The notes: generated from the sequence alone by a model not told the origin. A DNA stretch of 64,000 nucleotides from Solea solea (GCF_958295425.1 NC_081139.1:21705888-21769887), one strand, 5' to 3'; shown: positions 21,624 through 33,179, numbered from the stretch's first letter. Translations and numbers: made by a program.

Positions 21624-24600
21624 TAGATAGATAGTTCTCTGGGAAAGAAAAAGACTCACCAGCACTTTGGCGCCACCATTCAGCTTCCAGGGGCAGGAGT
21701 TTTGGTTCTGGGACTCACTGGCTGGGAAGCCGTTGTGATTGGACGAGTAGGCCTGCGCTGACATGTTGCCGCTGACGGGACACTGGTTCTGATTGGAGGA
21801 GTAGGTGTACTGGGCGTTATCCACATGACGATTAGCGGAGTGTTCACTGTGAGTGGGGGCAGCGGGGCAGTTTGTGGGGGCGCTGCCGTAGCTCGACGTC
21901 ACGTTCACCTGCTCCCTGTGCGGCGCGTGCTGCGTCTGGGTCGACGTGTGCGTCATCGCCGCGTCCTGCGCCGCACTGTTCCGGAAAGAGGAGGAGGGAG
22001 TGCCGCCGCCGTTGTTGTTGTTGTTGTTGTGGGACGCCATCTTGAGCGGCTTCCCGTCGCCGTTCACCAAGCCGCTCTGGTAAGACTGCAGCGCGGGGCC
22101 CTCGTTCGTCTGGTTCTGGGCACCGGCGAGGGCGTCGGGGGGAGAGGACACCTCCATTTCCATGGAAGCGGATTCGTTGAGGCTGTTCATGTAGCTCTGC
22201 ATCTCGTCCAGTAGCCTCTGCTTCTCCCGTTTGGGAATGCGGCCAAAACGCACGGCTATGGAGAGAAGAGAAAACCAAAAGGGGACATGAGATGTTAGCA
22301 TTTACTGATGAGAAGCGCATCGCCGGCAGAATTTTAATCAGCCGCAGCAGGAACACAGACAGTTAAACGATCTTCACATTACTCTATGAATCAGGTTGAT
22401 CGGCTCTATGTCAGAGCGATCGATGAGATGTAATCTGGGCAGAAGTGAAAGGGGGTTCATCTCTGGATGTAAAGGCCTTATTCTCTGCATTTGTGGAGTT
22501 TTCTTGAATAAAACACACTTGGCACAAACAGTTTTCACATTAAACCAATAAAGAGCAACAGAACACTTTCAGCTCTAAAATGAATCCAGCATCTGACCCT
22601 CCCCTCTAATCTCTACACGGACAACTAATCCCAATAGTGTGGCGCGTCTGTCTCCATCACAGCTGTTTCACGACGACACAGACAGTAAAGCCTTCATCTC
22701 ATGCGCCCGCCTCATCTTCCTCTCCAGCCTTTGCAGTCCTCCCTTCCCCCCCTTTCCAATAGTGCACCTCCACTGACAGCCCTATTTATAGCTCTAGCTG
22801 TATGCTACACCACCACCTCCTCCTACCCCCCCCCCCCTTTTTTCTCTTTCGCTCTCTTTCTGCCCTTCACTTGAGCTCTCCTTCTCTCAATTCCCGTGGA
22901 AGTAGGTCACTGGGTCAAGTGCACTGAACATGATGTCATTAGTAAAATGACATCCACAGTAGAGGGAAGGTCACGCGGCAGGTAGGAGAGGTGAGGAGTA
23001 AAAGGGTTGAAGGTGGGACAAAAATTATGGTAAACGAATGTGAGAGCAGGCGTCGCGTTGTCAAGACGTGAAAATCCAAAAAAAAAAGGGCGATTTGAGG
23101 TTGTTCCTGTTGGCTCTGCTAGAACCAGAGTTCTATTTTTCTGTGAGGATAGGAACCAGTAACATATGGTGTCCCTGTTGCAATGTGATGAATTAGCAGG
23201 TGATTTTTTAACTTCCTCCCTTTTGGCTTTTTTTTTTGGGTCAACTAAAAATATTTGCTCCAGAAAAACCATGATTTATTATCACCTAGTTCAGCCGTTT
23301 CCCCAGAGACCGGGGCTCCTGCGGCAAAGTGATGCAGTGCAGCAGATAAGCTGCTGTAATATTATTATTATATTTTCAAGTGCAGGTTTTATGAATAACA
23401 TGCAAAAAAACTAAACTGTACATCTGGGTGAACACAGGAGGTAATCAACAACGCTGTGCCCCAATTTCCCAAAATAAAAGTGTACGTGTCAGAATTTCTG
23501 TATGACTGATGACTACTGAGACTCCTGAGCTCCTCTCGCCATAAATCAGAGAGCAGGGCAAGGAGAAAAGGAGACGGAGAGGGAACAAAAGACGAAAGGA
23601 GAGAAATATGAAAGAGGAAATTAATTTCTTTGCTAGAATCACCCTTTATTTTGTAAAAACTCCTTTTTTATGTATATTAGCATCTCCTCTCTGTAATCTC
23701 TGTACGTCTTCATGTATTTTATAAGCACATCAACTGTCTCTCACCATCTCTGGACATGCCCACGGAGAGACACTTCTTAAAACGACAGTGTTGGCACCGG
23801 TTTCGGTTCATCCGCATGATGAGACAGTTTTCATTCTTCACACACATCTTGTAGTGGATGTTCTGCTGAATGCTGCGTCGGAAGAAACCCTGGAAATGAC
23901 AGGAGAGAGAGAGAGAGAGGGACACATTGAGGCACGTCTGCTGTGTGACAGTGTTTCTCTGAGTGTGAACCCACAGAAAGAAAGAAAGAAGAGAGAAGTC
24001 TAATCTCAGTCTCACCTTGCAGCCTTCACAGGCGTGAACGCCATAGTGGAACCCTGATGCGATGTCTCCACACACCTTACACAGAAGCACCATGCCGCCG
24101 GTCTCTGTGAAGGAAACACATATCCATCATCAGAGAGAGAAATACGGAGACAGACTTGCTGGCAGAGGAACACAAAGGCATCACAGGAAGGAGGGAAATG
24201 AGTGTGGCTACTTACTGCTGAACGTGCCAGTGAAACCACAAGGTCTTTTGGCAACGGTGGGATGGTTGTAGGTCGCCGATGACACCGTTGTGACTTGGGC
24301 GACTGGGGCATTGTTTACTTCGGGAAACTGGAAGACCATTTTCGGGGAAGGTGTTCCGCCCCTTCGTTCCCCTCGCTGCCTCAGGGCCCCAATCTCCTGA
24401 AAGGAGACACCCTCTGGGGACGAAGGCTGCGAGTGGGAGGAGGGCGACTGGGTCTGGTATCCACTTGAAGGGCTGCCAGGACTCGGGCTGGCACTGCCAG
24501 AGGAGCCGGCGTACAAAATAACACCACCTGGAGGAACAGAGGCGAGATCTGAGTTCAGTGATCCTCATCACATGTTGAAAAGACGTGGACGTGCAGGGCA

Positions 24601-27600
24601 ATACCCTGGTTTGGCACACGTTCACACAGACACACAAAACCCCGACCTTTTTGGGACAAGAGATATTTGATCTGATGAATAATTTAAAAAAGGCGTCACA
24701 ACCTGAGCAATGATAACTCTGACCTGGATATTTGTGCCAATGTCTTTTGTTTCTCGTCTGGCCGGCGGCCAAATAAAAAAATGTTCACTGTGCCAACTCT
24801 CATAAAGCCAGTGAGAACAGAGCTGCGTGCGATCATGATAAGCGATACTTTAGCATCATGGAGCACGCATCAGTGAGGCTTTTGTAAATAAATAATTCTA
24901 CATACACAAAGAGCAGGTATGATAAAAAAGAAAGAAAAAAGGCTTATCTGCTGGAAGAACTAACACCCACATACAGCCAACAGTCACACCATGGATTCTC
25001 ATCTCTGTGACGCAATACATGACACATGCCGCAACTGCACGGCCCATAATAAGTCAAAATAGTTGACCAGATCAAATAGACGATGTGTTTTGCGTCTTCA
25101 TGTTGCAGAATGAATGTAGGTCTCAGCAAATGCACGTGGAAAAAAGAGGAAATGATATGCACGATGATATACAGTAAGTCACGTTATATTCTCAGCGAGC
25201 CACAAACAGGCCTTTGTTTAGGGCTGTCACATCACATCGGAAATGCCCTATTACCCCCTCACCACAGCGCCGCCGATCCACCGCCTCCCACCGCCTCCCA
25301 CCCACCCTTGTTTTGCAGACAGTGTTCTTCCCTGTGAGATGAAAGCCTGCCCCTCACGTGCAGGCTGAGCCAGCCACGCAGCGCTCTGCCTGCCTGACTC
25401 TTTTCTCCTCTCCCTCCTCCCTTCGCTATCCTCCTCCCCTCTTGTTCTTCCAACCTCCTACCTCCTACTCCTCCCTCCCTCCCTCCCTCCCTGCATTGGC
25501 TTTCAGCCTGCAGACCCATCTATCCGCCAGCCACCTGACCGAGCGCTCACATGGACTCTTGACACAGTTCCCGCCCGGCTCACAAGGCTCTTTGCGCAGT
25601 CCCGTGTAGACAACAGCAGCAGCAGCACAATAACAAGCGCGAGGGCAGATCACGTTTGGAAGGAAGAGGGAGAGGGGGGGGGGGGGGGGGGGGGGGGGGG
25701 GAGAGAGAGAGAGAGGGCTTTAATGCTGTGACTACAGATGAAGGGGACAGCAGGCAGGGCACAGATACCTCAGGATGATGCATTCCACAGAGTCACTCGA
25801 CACTGTGCACAGTCACGTGGTTCTGACACACTCATATAAGCTGATTCCTGTGCGAGCCCTACTTCCCCCATTTCTAATGCTGGCACCGTTCGTTTGATTT
25901 AAAGCAACGTGGTGACAGTTGTGAAGATATAATCAATATGATTTATGACATGACATGATTTTAATTCAGGTCATGTTACTGCCTCCAGCGTCATTGCCTG
26001 TGCACACTCTGCCCTCCTTTTTTCTTTTTGAATTAGAACAGTGTGTCAGGTGTCTAATTACTTGAGCATTAAAAACCTACGAGCCCAAACACTTCCCAGG
26101 CACGACGATTGCATGCCTCACATTCTGTGTCATTTGGCTCACGCCGCGTCGATCATAACAGCACGTTTGCGGTTTCTTAGAAAACATCCTGTTCTACCGT
26201 TTATCACAAACAGGTTCCTGCACGCCAGGTAAAAGAGGACTGGATGTGCCGTTGTGCTGGTTTTATCAAACCGATAGCAATTGGGCACATCCTGACGGGC
26301 CTTGAGTCATCGGCGTGAGCCGTGTGCGTATTCTCTCCTTGAGAAAACACGTGCTGCATTTCTGTTGAGCTCTAAGTGCCTCCTTAATACCACTCCTCAC
26401 ACGTGTCAACGCTGACAGCGAGGCACTGCGTGGCCTTGAGTTCCCCTGTGCGGTGGCAGCTCCAGTGTCTGTCAGCCTGTGACTTCACTTCACACATGAA
26501 TGTTGAATGTGTGGCTTCCTCTCTCTGTGTGTGCGTGTGTGTGTGCGTGCGTGAGAAACATGCAAATATGTGAACATGTGAATCACCTACAGAGGAAAGC
26601 GTCTCACGAGCTCCACACACCCTCTCTCTACACTCACAGTCAACATCCCCGCCCCTCTGGTGTCAACGCGTTCCATATTCAGTTTCCTTGTAAATTTCCT
26701 GGAATCTGCCTTGACTGGGAGCCAGAACAAGCTCTGAGAATATCAGCGCCGCTGCACTCGGCCCACAGGTTGCGACATGTGACCCAAATGGATACACAAA
26801 TGGCCATGAGAGCTGCACGGCACAAACAACACACTTCACTGACCAGCCTACGTCTGGGGCTTGTGCTCTCCCAGCCCTTGAACATGCAAACGGCAGACGC
26901 ACACACAGTGTACAGTCAACATGCTTGTATCATGACTGAGGGGGCAGAGGGAGAGGAAGCACATGTTTCCTCTCAGTCTGTAAACATGTGTTCATGTGCA
27001 GTGAAGCCATGAACAGTCAGCTGGCATATGCATGATGTCCATGGAGCTCATTCAAGGTGACCTTGCCGATTATTGAATGGTTTTAATTGACCTTTTATAC
27101 GTATTTATCTCCCTTTTATATTGATGAAAAAGAGGCAGACATAAAATAAGTTTATACAACAGCTAACAAACAACAAAAAAGTGCAAAAATATGTAACATC
27201 AGTAACAATGGAGCACAACATTTTCTCTCCCAATTACCAATAAATAATTCCCATTGACCAAAAGTACCACTTCAACCCCAACTAAGAAGATGTGCTTACA
27301 AATAAACACAACAAGTAAAATTATTTTCAGTAGATATTTTATAATATCTTTTCATTTCTATGAGTTTTTCAGGCCCAATTGCAACACCGCCTGTACTACT
27401 TCCTCTAAAGGGAAACATCATTTATATAACTGACATCATGTTCTATTTAAGAAGAGTTTAAAGTAGCAACTGAGACCATTAACTCCCTTATTCATCGCTC
27501 GTTTTCCCCATAAACTTCCATTCAAACAACCAGCGGTGTGGCCCCCTGGTGGCTGTACAACACATTTATACTTCCACTTTGGCCTCCTTGGAATAACTGG

Positions 27601-29345
27601 AAGACTTCGCCCACTTTTTATATGTGAGTTATGAGTATCACGTAGGCTCACCACCATATAAATCACACTTGTACAGTGTTTACGGTTAACCATTAACCAT
27701 TAACCATTAACCAGACTGCTCCAAGGCCTTCGCCCTCGTTGTTGCTTTCACGTTATATTTTATAGGTAATTATTAATCTGCTGGCAGACTTTAGATCCAT
27801 CATCATCATCATCATCAACAACAACAAAAGCAGAGTAAGCAACAGGAAATGATAAAAAAAATCTGCCGATGATTTCATGTTCACCTATTATAGAAATAGT
27901 TCAATTATTATTGAACTTATGTTTCAGTTTTTTTTACTGTCTTTTAAAATAGTTTATGACTTGTTTTATATGGAGTTTATAAGATAAGCTTCCACACTGT
28001 GGACAAAAGGTGTAACCTCTAAGTGTTCATGAAGGTCACAGCCACGTACCACGTCAAACACAGCCTGGCGGGTGGACACGTCCTTTCAAACGCCACGCAG
28101 AGACACGACGGTATCAAACAGTGTCCCTTTAATGAACACCTTTAAACATTTTAGACCGGTTATAGTAACCAGGACGACGTTAAACCTCTCTGACCCACTG
28201 ACCAAGCTACCAGGGAGAGAGGGAGAGGGAGAGAGAGAGGAATCCCCGTGCAGAGGGGATGAGTGAGCGCGAGCGGCGGCGCAGAGGAACGACCACGAGG
28301 GGCGGGGAGCCCGGGAATCACGCGCGGCACGTGGATGCCGAGGCTGGATACACGTGCTGTCAGGCTCGAGGAGGAGTGGAGCTGCATGTTTGATAAAAAT
28401 CAGGCGCATGATTCTAAACATTGTCACGACAGTGGAGTCCACTCGTGTCAAACAGGGAGGAGACGAAAACACGCCATAGCTTACCCTCTGTAACCCACAC
28501 ATCAACGATTCTCCTCATTTCAACGATATAATGGCGAGCTTATCTCTTATTCTTTTTCTGATGACGTCATTTGCCTCGAGACCTGGGGCAACTAATAGTG
28601 TAAGATAGTTTTTCTGACACTCTTAAAATGTAGAACACCAACACATTGTTACCTTTGATCATTACCTTCACACCTATTTGAGTCATAATACTAATAATAA
28701 TAATAATAATAATAATTAGTACTCTTAGTGTTGAACATGACATTAGGAAAGAGAAACATACAAGCATAAACTAATTAAATGAGTCATTTAACTCTATAAT
28801 AATAATAATAATTTAGACTTGTGGATCATGACCACAACAACTGTAATATTACAGGCTGCCATATTAATAACTCCTCTAAATGAGTATAGTATAAGGAACA
28901 TGTACTGTACTTATGAATGAAAAGTATAAATGAAATGTCCTCTTTTTGACCCATATCTGTCAACGTGTCACATGTTAGTAAACCAGAGAGTCATGTTGAA
29001 TACAGTGTCCCACTGAGCTACAGAGTTAAAGGTTCTTCAAAACTGGGACATTCATCATCATCATGGGCTTCCTCCCACTACATTTATTTCGTAACTCAGT
29101 TCCTGGCAGAACAAACTGTTTACTCCGAGCAGGGCCCGTCCACTCACACACACATGGGGCCAGTACATGGAAACACAAGTTGGCAGGAGCCACTTGTTTT
29201 GGCTGAGTAGGCGTGACCGCTCCTTGACACAGAGCCTACTCACATGTGCTGGGAGGGGCCACTGATTCAAACATATACAGTATAAGCCAATAGTGAGTGA
29301 CAAGCCAAAAGAAGCCTAAACATGAGTCATACTGAAGAAAGAAAG

Positions 29346-29386
<41 letters not shown>

Positions 29387-29929
29387 ACAATGCACTCATT
29401 CTGTGCAGGTTCTCTTGAATGCAGCACAAGCACAGGAGTGGAAAATGGGAGGATGAGGGAGGACGTAGGTGAGAATGACACAGAGAGTGAGGAAATCACG
29501 CTAAAAACAGAATAATGAATACATGACATGGGGCGGGGGGTCTGAGGTCATGCCTCACATGTTTACGGTGAGAGAATGAAAGAAGATTGACAAGAGAGGA
29601 CTTCCCTCTTCCACTTCACTGAGACCTATAAATGTACCATTCATGAACATGAATCGCACTCAAAGGCATGTTTGTTTTTAAATTGACCTCACTTAATACC
29701 ACCCAGTGAGGTGCAGATATACATGCATGTGGAACATATAGGTTACAGTGTCAGTGCCGTGGGGACTGAGCTCACTTGCATCCTGTGGTTCACACTTCAG
29801 TATCAGGTGCATTTGACTCCTCGTCATCAGCTGGCAGATGAACAAGAACCAAAATGTCACCCTATGCATCTATATATATATATATATATATATATACATA
29901 CATATATATATATATATATACACACATAC

Positions 29930-29963
<34 letters not shown>

Positions 29964-30538
29964 ACACACATATATATATATATATGTATACACATATATA
30001 TAGATAGATTCATTTGTGTCTGATACCAATATAGCATCACATCCTTGAGTCTCCATCTATCAATACCAATGTCAGTACAGCCATTTTACATTGTTCATAT
30101 TCCTAAACTGTTGCAGCACACTTTCCTTCCATCACCAGAGAGAAGAAATAAACAGCCTCCAACATGACTCAGTTAAAATACCATTGCTGCTTTTAATTTG
30201 CATGTTTTCCCGTAATGCTCTTAGTACATTTTCTTTTCTGAAAAAAAAAAATGCAATCCAGTGATTCTGACCAGTATCATATATTGAATATGGCATCAGT
30301 CCATTCCAAATACTAAGTCATGCAGCTATACTATATATATATATAAATATATATCATATATAATAATAATAATATTAATAAGGACAATGTGCAATGACAT
30401 CTATATACCCTTTACATACACAGGCACCATTGCTGCTGCTTCCATATCAAGTATCTGCTTTTGAAATAAATTTAAAGACACACACACGGAAAGTAAGAAG
30501 GTTTTTAAAGACGACTTACCACCTGGGCTGTTTTCCAT
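20709..30538 (-). CDS. nr1d4: Rev-erb-type nuclear receptor NR1D4, 8 coding exons, 584 aa
   Basis: Exons on the - strand in gene order: 30520-30538, 24216-24527, 24016-24104, 23745-23889, 21660-22255, 21299-21484, 20998-21208, 20709-20905. Total 1755 nt with all phases matching. The protein starts [19 protein letters not shown] (Rev-erb N-termini have GGVI-YI-SS). Then come a Ser/Pro-rich A/B region, a two-finger DNA-binding domain (about 115-188), the carboxy-terminal extension [18 protein letters not shown], a long Asn/Ser-rich hinge (to about 387) and a ligand-binding domain ending LLAFRIDP without helix 12. Rev-erbs are haem-binding repressors that bind RORE sites and recruit NCoR in the circadian loop. 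Residues [11 protein letters not shown] and CQHCRFKKC, and the N-terminus, fit my recollection of the fish nr1d4 group better than nr1d1 or nr1d2, though that subgroup call is from memory. MENSPG is the first in-frame ATG downstream of an in-frame stop in the leader. Confidence 0.9.
21545..21634. repeat. (TA/CA)n microsatellite next to nr1d4 exon 5 donor
   Basis: A compound ACATAT/TATA/GATA run ends about 25 bases from the exon 5 splice donor. Confidence 0.9.
22899..22917 (+). promoter_or_regulatory. Rev-DR2 element in nr1d4 intron 4
   Basis: GAAGTAGGTCACTGGGTCA contains AGGTCA (22904-22909), a 2-base spacer CT and GGGTCA (22912-22917), with an A/T-leaning 5' flank. This is close to the classical Rev-DR2, the high-affinity dimer site for Rev-erbs that RORs also bind. 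Lying inside a Rev-erb gene, it suggests autoregulation, as documented for NR1D1. Occupancy is unproven. Confidence 0.6.
23745..24104 (-). other. nr1d4: nr1d4 exons 3-4: DNA-binding domain
   Basis: Exon 3 (24016-24104) encodes the first zinc finger, [20 protein letters not shown] followed by ACEGCK, with the P-box EGCKG completed across the splice. Exon 4 (23745-23889) encodes [16 protein letters not shown] and the second finger to MSRD. All eight zinc cysteines are present. The intron splitting the P-box region between the fingers is the position usual for this receptor class. Confidence 0.93.
25674..25716 (+). repeat. G28 homopolymer followed by (AG)n
   Basis: 28 consecutive G (25674-25701) followed by GA repeats, inside nr1d4 intron 1. 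Confidence 0.95.
27410..27630. repeat. Dispersed repeat D, copy 1
   Basis: It shares the phrases AACTGAGACCATTAACTC, CATAAACTTCCATTCAAAC and GTGTGGCCCCCTGGTGGC with a related copy at 44.09-44.35 kb. This is a common percomorph non-coding repeat. Confidence 0.6.
28191..28356 (-). promoter_or_regulatory. DR2 plus two CACGTG E-boxes in a GC-rich patch of nr1d4 intron 1
   Basis: On the - strand, TGGTCA-GT-GGGTCA (28191-28204) is a DR2. A GC-rich, CpG-dense patch follows at about 28260-28350 and contains CACGTG at 28328-28333 and 28351-28356. The mix suggests an intronic enhancer or an alternative first-exon promoter for nr1d4. The GC-rich patch stands out from its A/T-rich surroundings. Confidence 0.4.
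29345..29383 (+). repeat. (GA)n microsatellite
   Basis: A pure GA run of about 17 units in nr1d4 intron 1. Confidence 0.95.
29870..30010. repeat. (TA)n / (CATA)n block
   Basis: A long A/T dinucleotide tract with interspersed CATACATA. Open frames across it are spurious. Confidence 0.95.
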
Positions 30539-30608
30539 GTTTTCCCTTGTCGATGAATCGATACTGAGTCGATCACTTGGTTCTTCTTGCAGTTCGACTG
30601 AGGGCGTT

Positions 30609-30686
30609 TTAAAGCTGGGCTGACTGGATCTGCTGCTGCTGCTGTTCGACACCGAGGAGTTTGGTTGAAACAGGTGAAAGAGTCAT
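30609..30686 (-). other. Short upstream open reading frame in the nr1d4 leader
   Basis: On the - strand an ATG at 30684-30686 opens a 25-codon frame containing five consecutive CAG codons and ending at a TAA (30609-30611), about 70 bases before the main start. It is in a different frame from nr1d4. If the leader is transcribed as drawn, it could lower translation of the receptor. Whether the leader is intact or spliced here is unknown. Confidence 0.45.
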
Positions 30687-31054
30687 GAACTGCCTCGGCA
30701 TAGAGAGAGTGTCCCAAAGCTCAGAGAAGCACGAGTGTGCACAGAGCATCTGAGGGTGAGTGCACAAATAAAAAGCGCAAGAATAAAATATAATATTGTT
30801 TTGTTAAAAAACAAAGAAATAGTCGAGGATTTAGATGGTTCCCAGTATGGACCAGCTCCGTGTGCTCGCACCTAAAGAGATCACTGTGGACTGAGGCTTT
30901 CTCTAGATTACAGGCGTCTCAGTGTCAATGCGAGTGCGTGTACAGTCACCACCAAAACACGACCTGAGTGGAAGTAGTTTAAAGCTCCCCCCACTCATCA
31001 ATAAGCATCACGGGTCCTAAAATAACCAGCACGTTTTCCGGTGCCTGAAAAATG

Positions 31055-31150
31055 TGACCGTCTCTCTCTCTCTTTCGCTCTCTCTCTCTCTCTCTCTCTC
31101 GCTCTGCGTGTGTATCTTGAATCTCCTGTTTACTGATGTGTAGATGTCAG

Positions 31151-31185
<35 letters not shown>
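31055..31185. repeat. (TC)n tracts upstream of nr1d4
   Basis: Two long CT runs (about 31062-31103 and 31156-31183) lie between the nr1d4 start codon and the candidate E'-box promoter, possibly within the leader or promoter. Confidence 0.9.
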
Positions 31186-31186
<1 letters not shown>

Positions 31187-31239
31187 CTGTCACGCTTTCT
31201 GAAAACACCCCCCCTCCTCCTCTTCCCCCTCCTACGCCC

Positions 31240-31560
31240 TTTCTTTCCTTTTTTTTTTACTGGTTCTCACTTTCTCATTGGCTGACGGCCCCGCGTGCTG
31301 AAGGCACTTTGGGTTCGTTCGACGTTGGAATGCTGCTTAAAGCTCTGCAGCATGTGCGCATGGCATGTGAGCTGGCGCTGCCCTACTGACACACATTTTA
31401 TGCTAATGAGCTGCCTGGGCTCGGCGACGAGAGGGAGGGGAGCGAGGGAGAGATGGGAGGGGAATGCGGGAGGTCTCACTCCGTTTGTAGTTCTTGGTGG
31501 TGGTGACGACGTTTGTTTCGGCGCCAAGACGTCGAGTCTGAATTAGACAGGCATTGTTTA
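31240..31560 (-). promoter_or_regulatory. nr1d4: Candidate nr1d4 promoter with tandem E'-boxes
   Basis: About 0.7-1 kb upstream of the nr1d4 start lies a GC-richer block with a CCAAT box (ATTGG on + at 31277-31281) and a TATA-like CATAAAAT on the - strand near 31393-31400. It also has two CATGTG E'-boxes, at 31351-31356 and 31364-31369, separated by exactly 7 bases. This spacing matches the tandem E-box described for CLOCK:BMAL1 targets, and NR1D genes are direct CLOCK:BMAL1 targets in vertebrates. The transcription start itself is not identified. Confidence 0.45.
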
Positions 31561-31650
31561 GAAGTAGGATTTATAAGCATATCTAATCAGAATCTGATCT
31601 TCCTGACCAACTGTTCACATTATAGATTGCAAATGATCAGACACAACAAC
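31555..31650. mobile_element. Partial reversed copy of the MITE at 8.04-8.44 kb
   Basis: TTTATAAGCATATCTAATCAG, GAATCTGATCTTCCTGACC and AACTGTTCACATTATA match the 8.3-8.4 kb ends in reverse. It lies directly beside the 20-bp minisatellite. Confidence 0.5.
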
Positions 31651-31932
31651 TAAAACACAACACCATTAACTACAACACAACAACATTAACTAAAACACAA
31701 CACCTTTAACTAAAACACAACAACATTAACTAAAACACAATAACACTAACTAAAACACAACATTAACTAAAACACAACACCATTAACTAAAACACAACAC
31801 CATTAACTAAAACATAACACCATTAACTAAAACACAACAACATTAACTAAAACACAATAACACTAACTAAAACACAACAACATTAACTAAAACACAATAA
31901 CACTAACTAAAACACAACAACATTAACAAAAA
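31640..31932 (+). repeat. 20-bp minisatellite, about 15 copies
   Basis: The unit is close to AACTAAAACACAACAACATT, repeated from 31640 with small substitutions (CACC, AATAACACT) and one shortened copy. It is immediately upstream of the nr1d4 promoter candidate. Confidence 0.93.
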
Positions 31933-32034
31933 TATCTAATGTGTGTCTCTGTGTATGCATTTATTTATCTCAATAGTGTTTATCTCAAGTTATTTGGTTT
32001 CATTTTGTTGTTGCACATGACTCATGCACATCTT

Positions 32035-32360
32035 TTCCTAAAAACCAAAGTCATTAAACTGGTTTACTAGTTTATAGCTGATGCACTGTCTGCTGTTTTA
32101 TTTTGTTATGTTTCAATTCAAATTCAGTATTGCCACATTTAGTGCTTCACTTTGAATAAGAAAGTGCAAATGAATACTAGGCCCCTTTTGGGATTTTACT
32201 GCCCTTTAAGTTTAAAACAAACAAAACTATAAGTAATGCAATTTATAATAACATTTGTATCAATAATACATCAAACGCAGGTGACGCTGAGGTGGTGGGA
32301 TGAGGGGCCCTACTCCAATACTGCTAAGGACCCCATTAAGGCTTGGGCCAGCCCTGCAGA
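32035..32360 (+). repeat. Dispersed repeat E, forward copy
   Basis: The segment contains AACCAAAGTCATTAAACTGG, TTTATAATAACATTTGTATC and AGGGGCCCTAC. An inverted, shorter copy lies at 35.2-35.45 kb. Confidence 0.7.
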
Positions 32361-32689
32361 CGTGTGCGATGTCAATTGTGTGTGCATCTGTGCGAGTGAC
32401 AGAGAGATGAAGAGAAAAGAATAGTGAAGGAAATCAAAACTTAATCTTTCACCATTAAAAAATGAGAAATGAAATCAAACTCTACCAGGTTAGAGGACGT
32501 CAGCTGAGAGGAGGTCTCAAATCCATCCTGAAGATGGATTTTGTTCCTACATGCTCAGGAATGTAGCCACACATGTCCTCAAACCACCTCTGGATGCGGT
32601 TTCTGGAGTAGACCTGTAATTATCAAGGTCTGCCTATGATTTGCTCACCCAGATTGGATGTTTATACCAGGTTTAACTGTGGTCTGAGG

Positions 32690-32865
32690 GGGGTGTCTGT
32701 GGCTCAGTGAGGCTCACTCCCCCTCTCCTGTCCTCTGCATGCTGATGTGTCCCTGGACAAGACACCCAAATTGCTCCTGGTGGCTGTGTGAGCAGTGTGT
32801 GAATGTATGTGTCAAATGTGTGACAGTAAGCAAAGTGTATAAAGATGCATGTGTTATTTTTATTT
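32690..32865 (+). repeat. SINE-like dispersed repeat
   Basis: GTGGCTCAGTGAGG is followed by TGTGTCCCTGGACAAGACAC and CCAAATTGCTCCTGGTGGC. This text is shared by many fish short interspersed repeats. No tRNA-like head can be made out. Confidence 0.45.
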
Positions 32866-33179
32866 TTTTTTTGTTGTTAAAAATAATATTAAAAATATAT
32901 TACCCCTCAATAATGTGAAGTTTCTAATTATAACTAACAGAATACACTCCTTTCTATGCAAGGCAAGTTTAGCAAATTTCAACAACAATGCATTTCAATA
33001 AAAGGAAAGACAAATACAGCAGTAGCATAAAAGATATAAGAAGCATGATAAAACACAAGAAAAACATGTAAATAGAGAAGTAAAAGAAAGAGAGAGAGAG
33101 AGAGAGAGAGAAAAATAAATTGAATGTTCCAGTTATGGCTATTTTTGGCAAACAGAAGTGAAAGCAGCTTCCTCGTGTT

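Larger units (their letters stand above)
24528..30519. other. nr1d4: nr1d4 intron 1
   Basis: This 6 kb intron separates the 19-nt coding part of exon 1 from the A/B-domain exon. It contains a homopolymeric G tract (25674-25701) running into (AG)n, pyrimidine-rich sequence at 25.2-25.5 kb, a dispersed repeat at 27.4-27.6 kb, the GC-rich regulatory candidate at 28.2-28.4 kb, (ATA)n at about 28690-28716, (GA)n at 29350-29382, and a (TA)/(CATA)n block at 29870-30010. No coding exon is visible in it. Confidence 0.75.

Noticed and set aside
29820..30060. Open frames of 61-98 codons near the nr1d4 5' end
   Set aside because: They are caused by the (TA)n/(CATA)n block.
30609..30652. An N-terminal extension of nr1d4 in the same frame as MENSPG
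   Set aside because: The upstream in-frame stretch has only a GTG, no ATG, before an in-frame stop.
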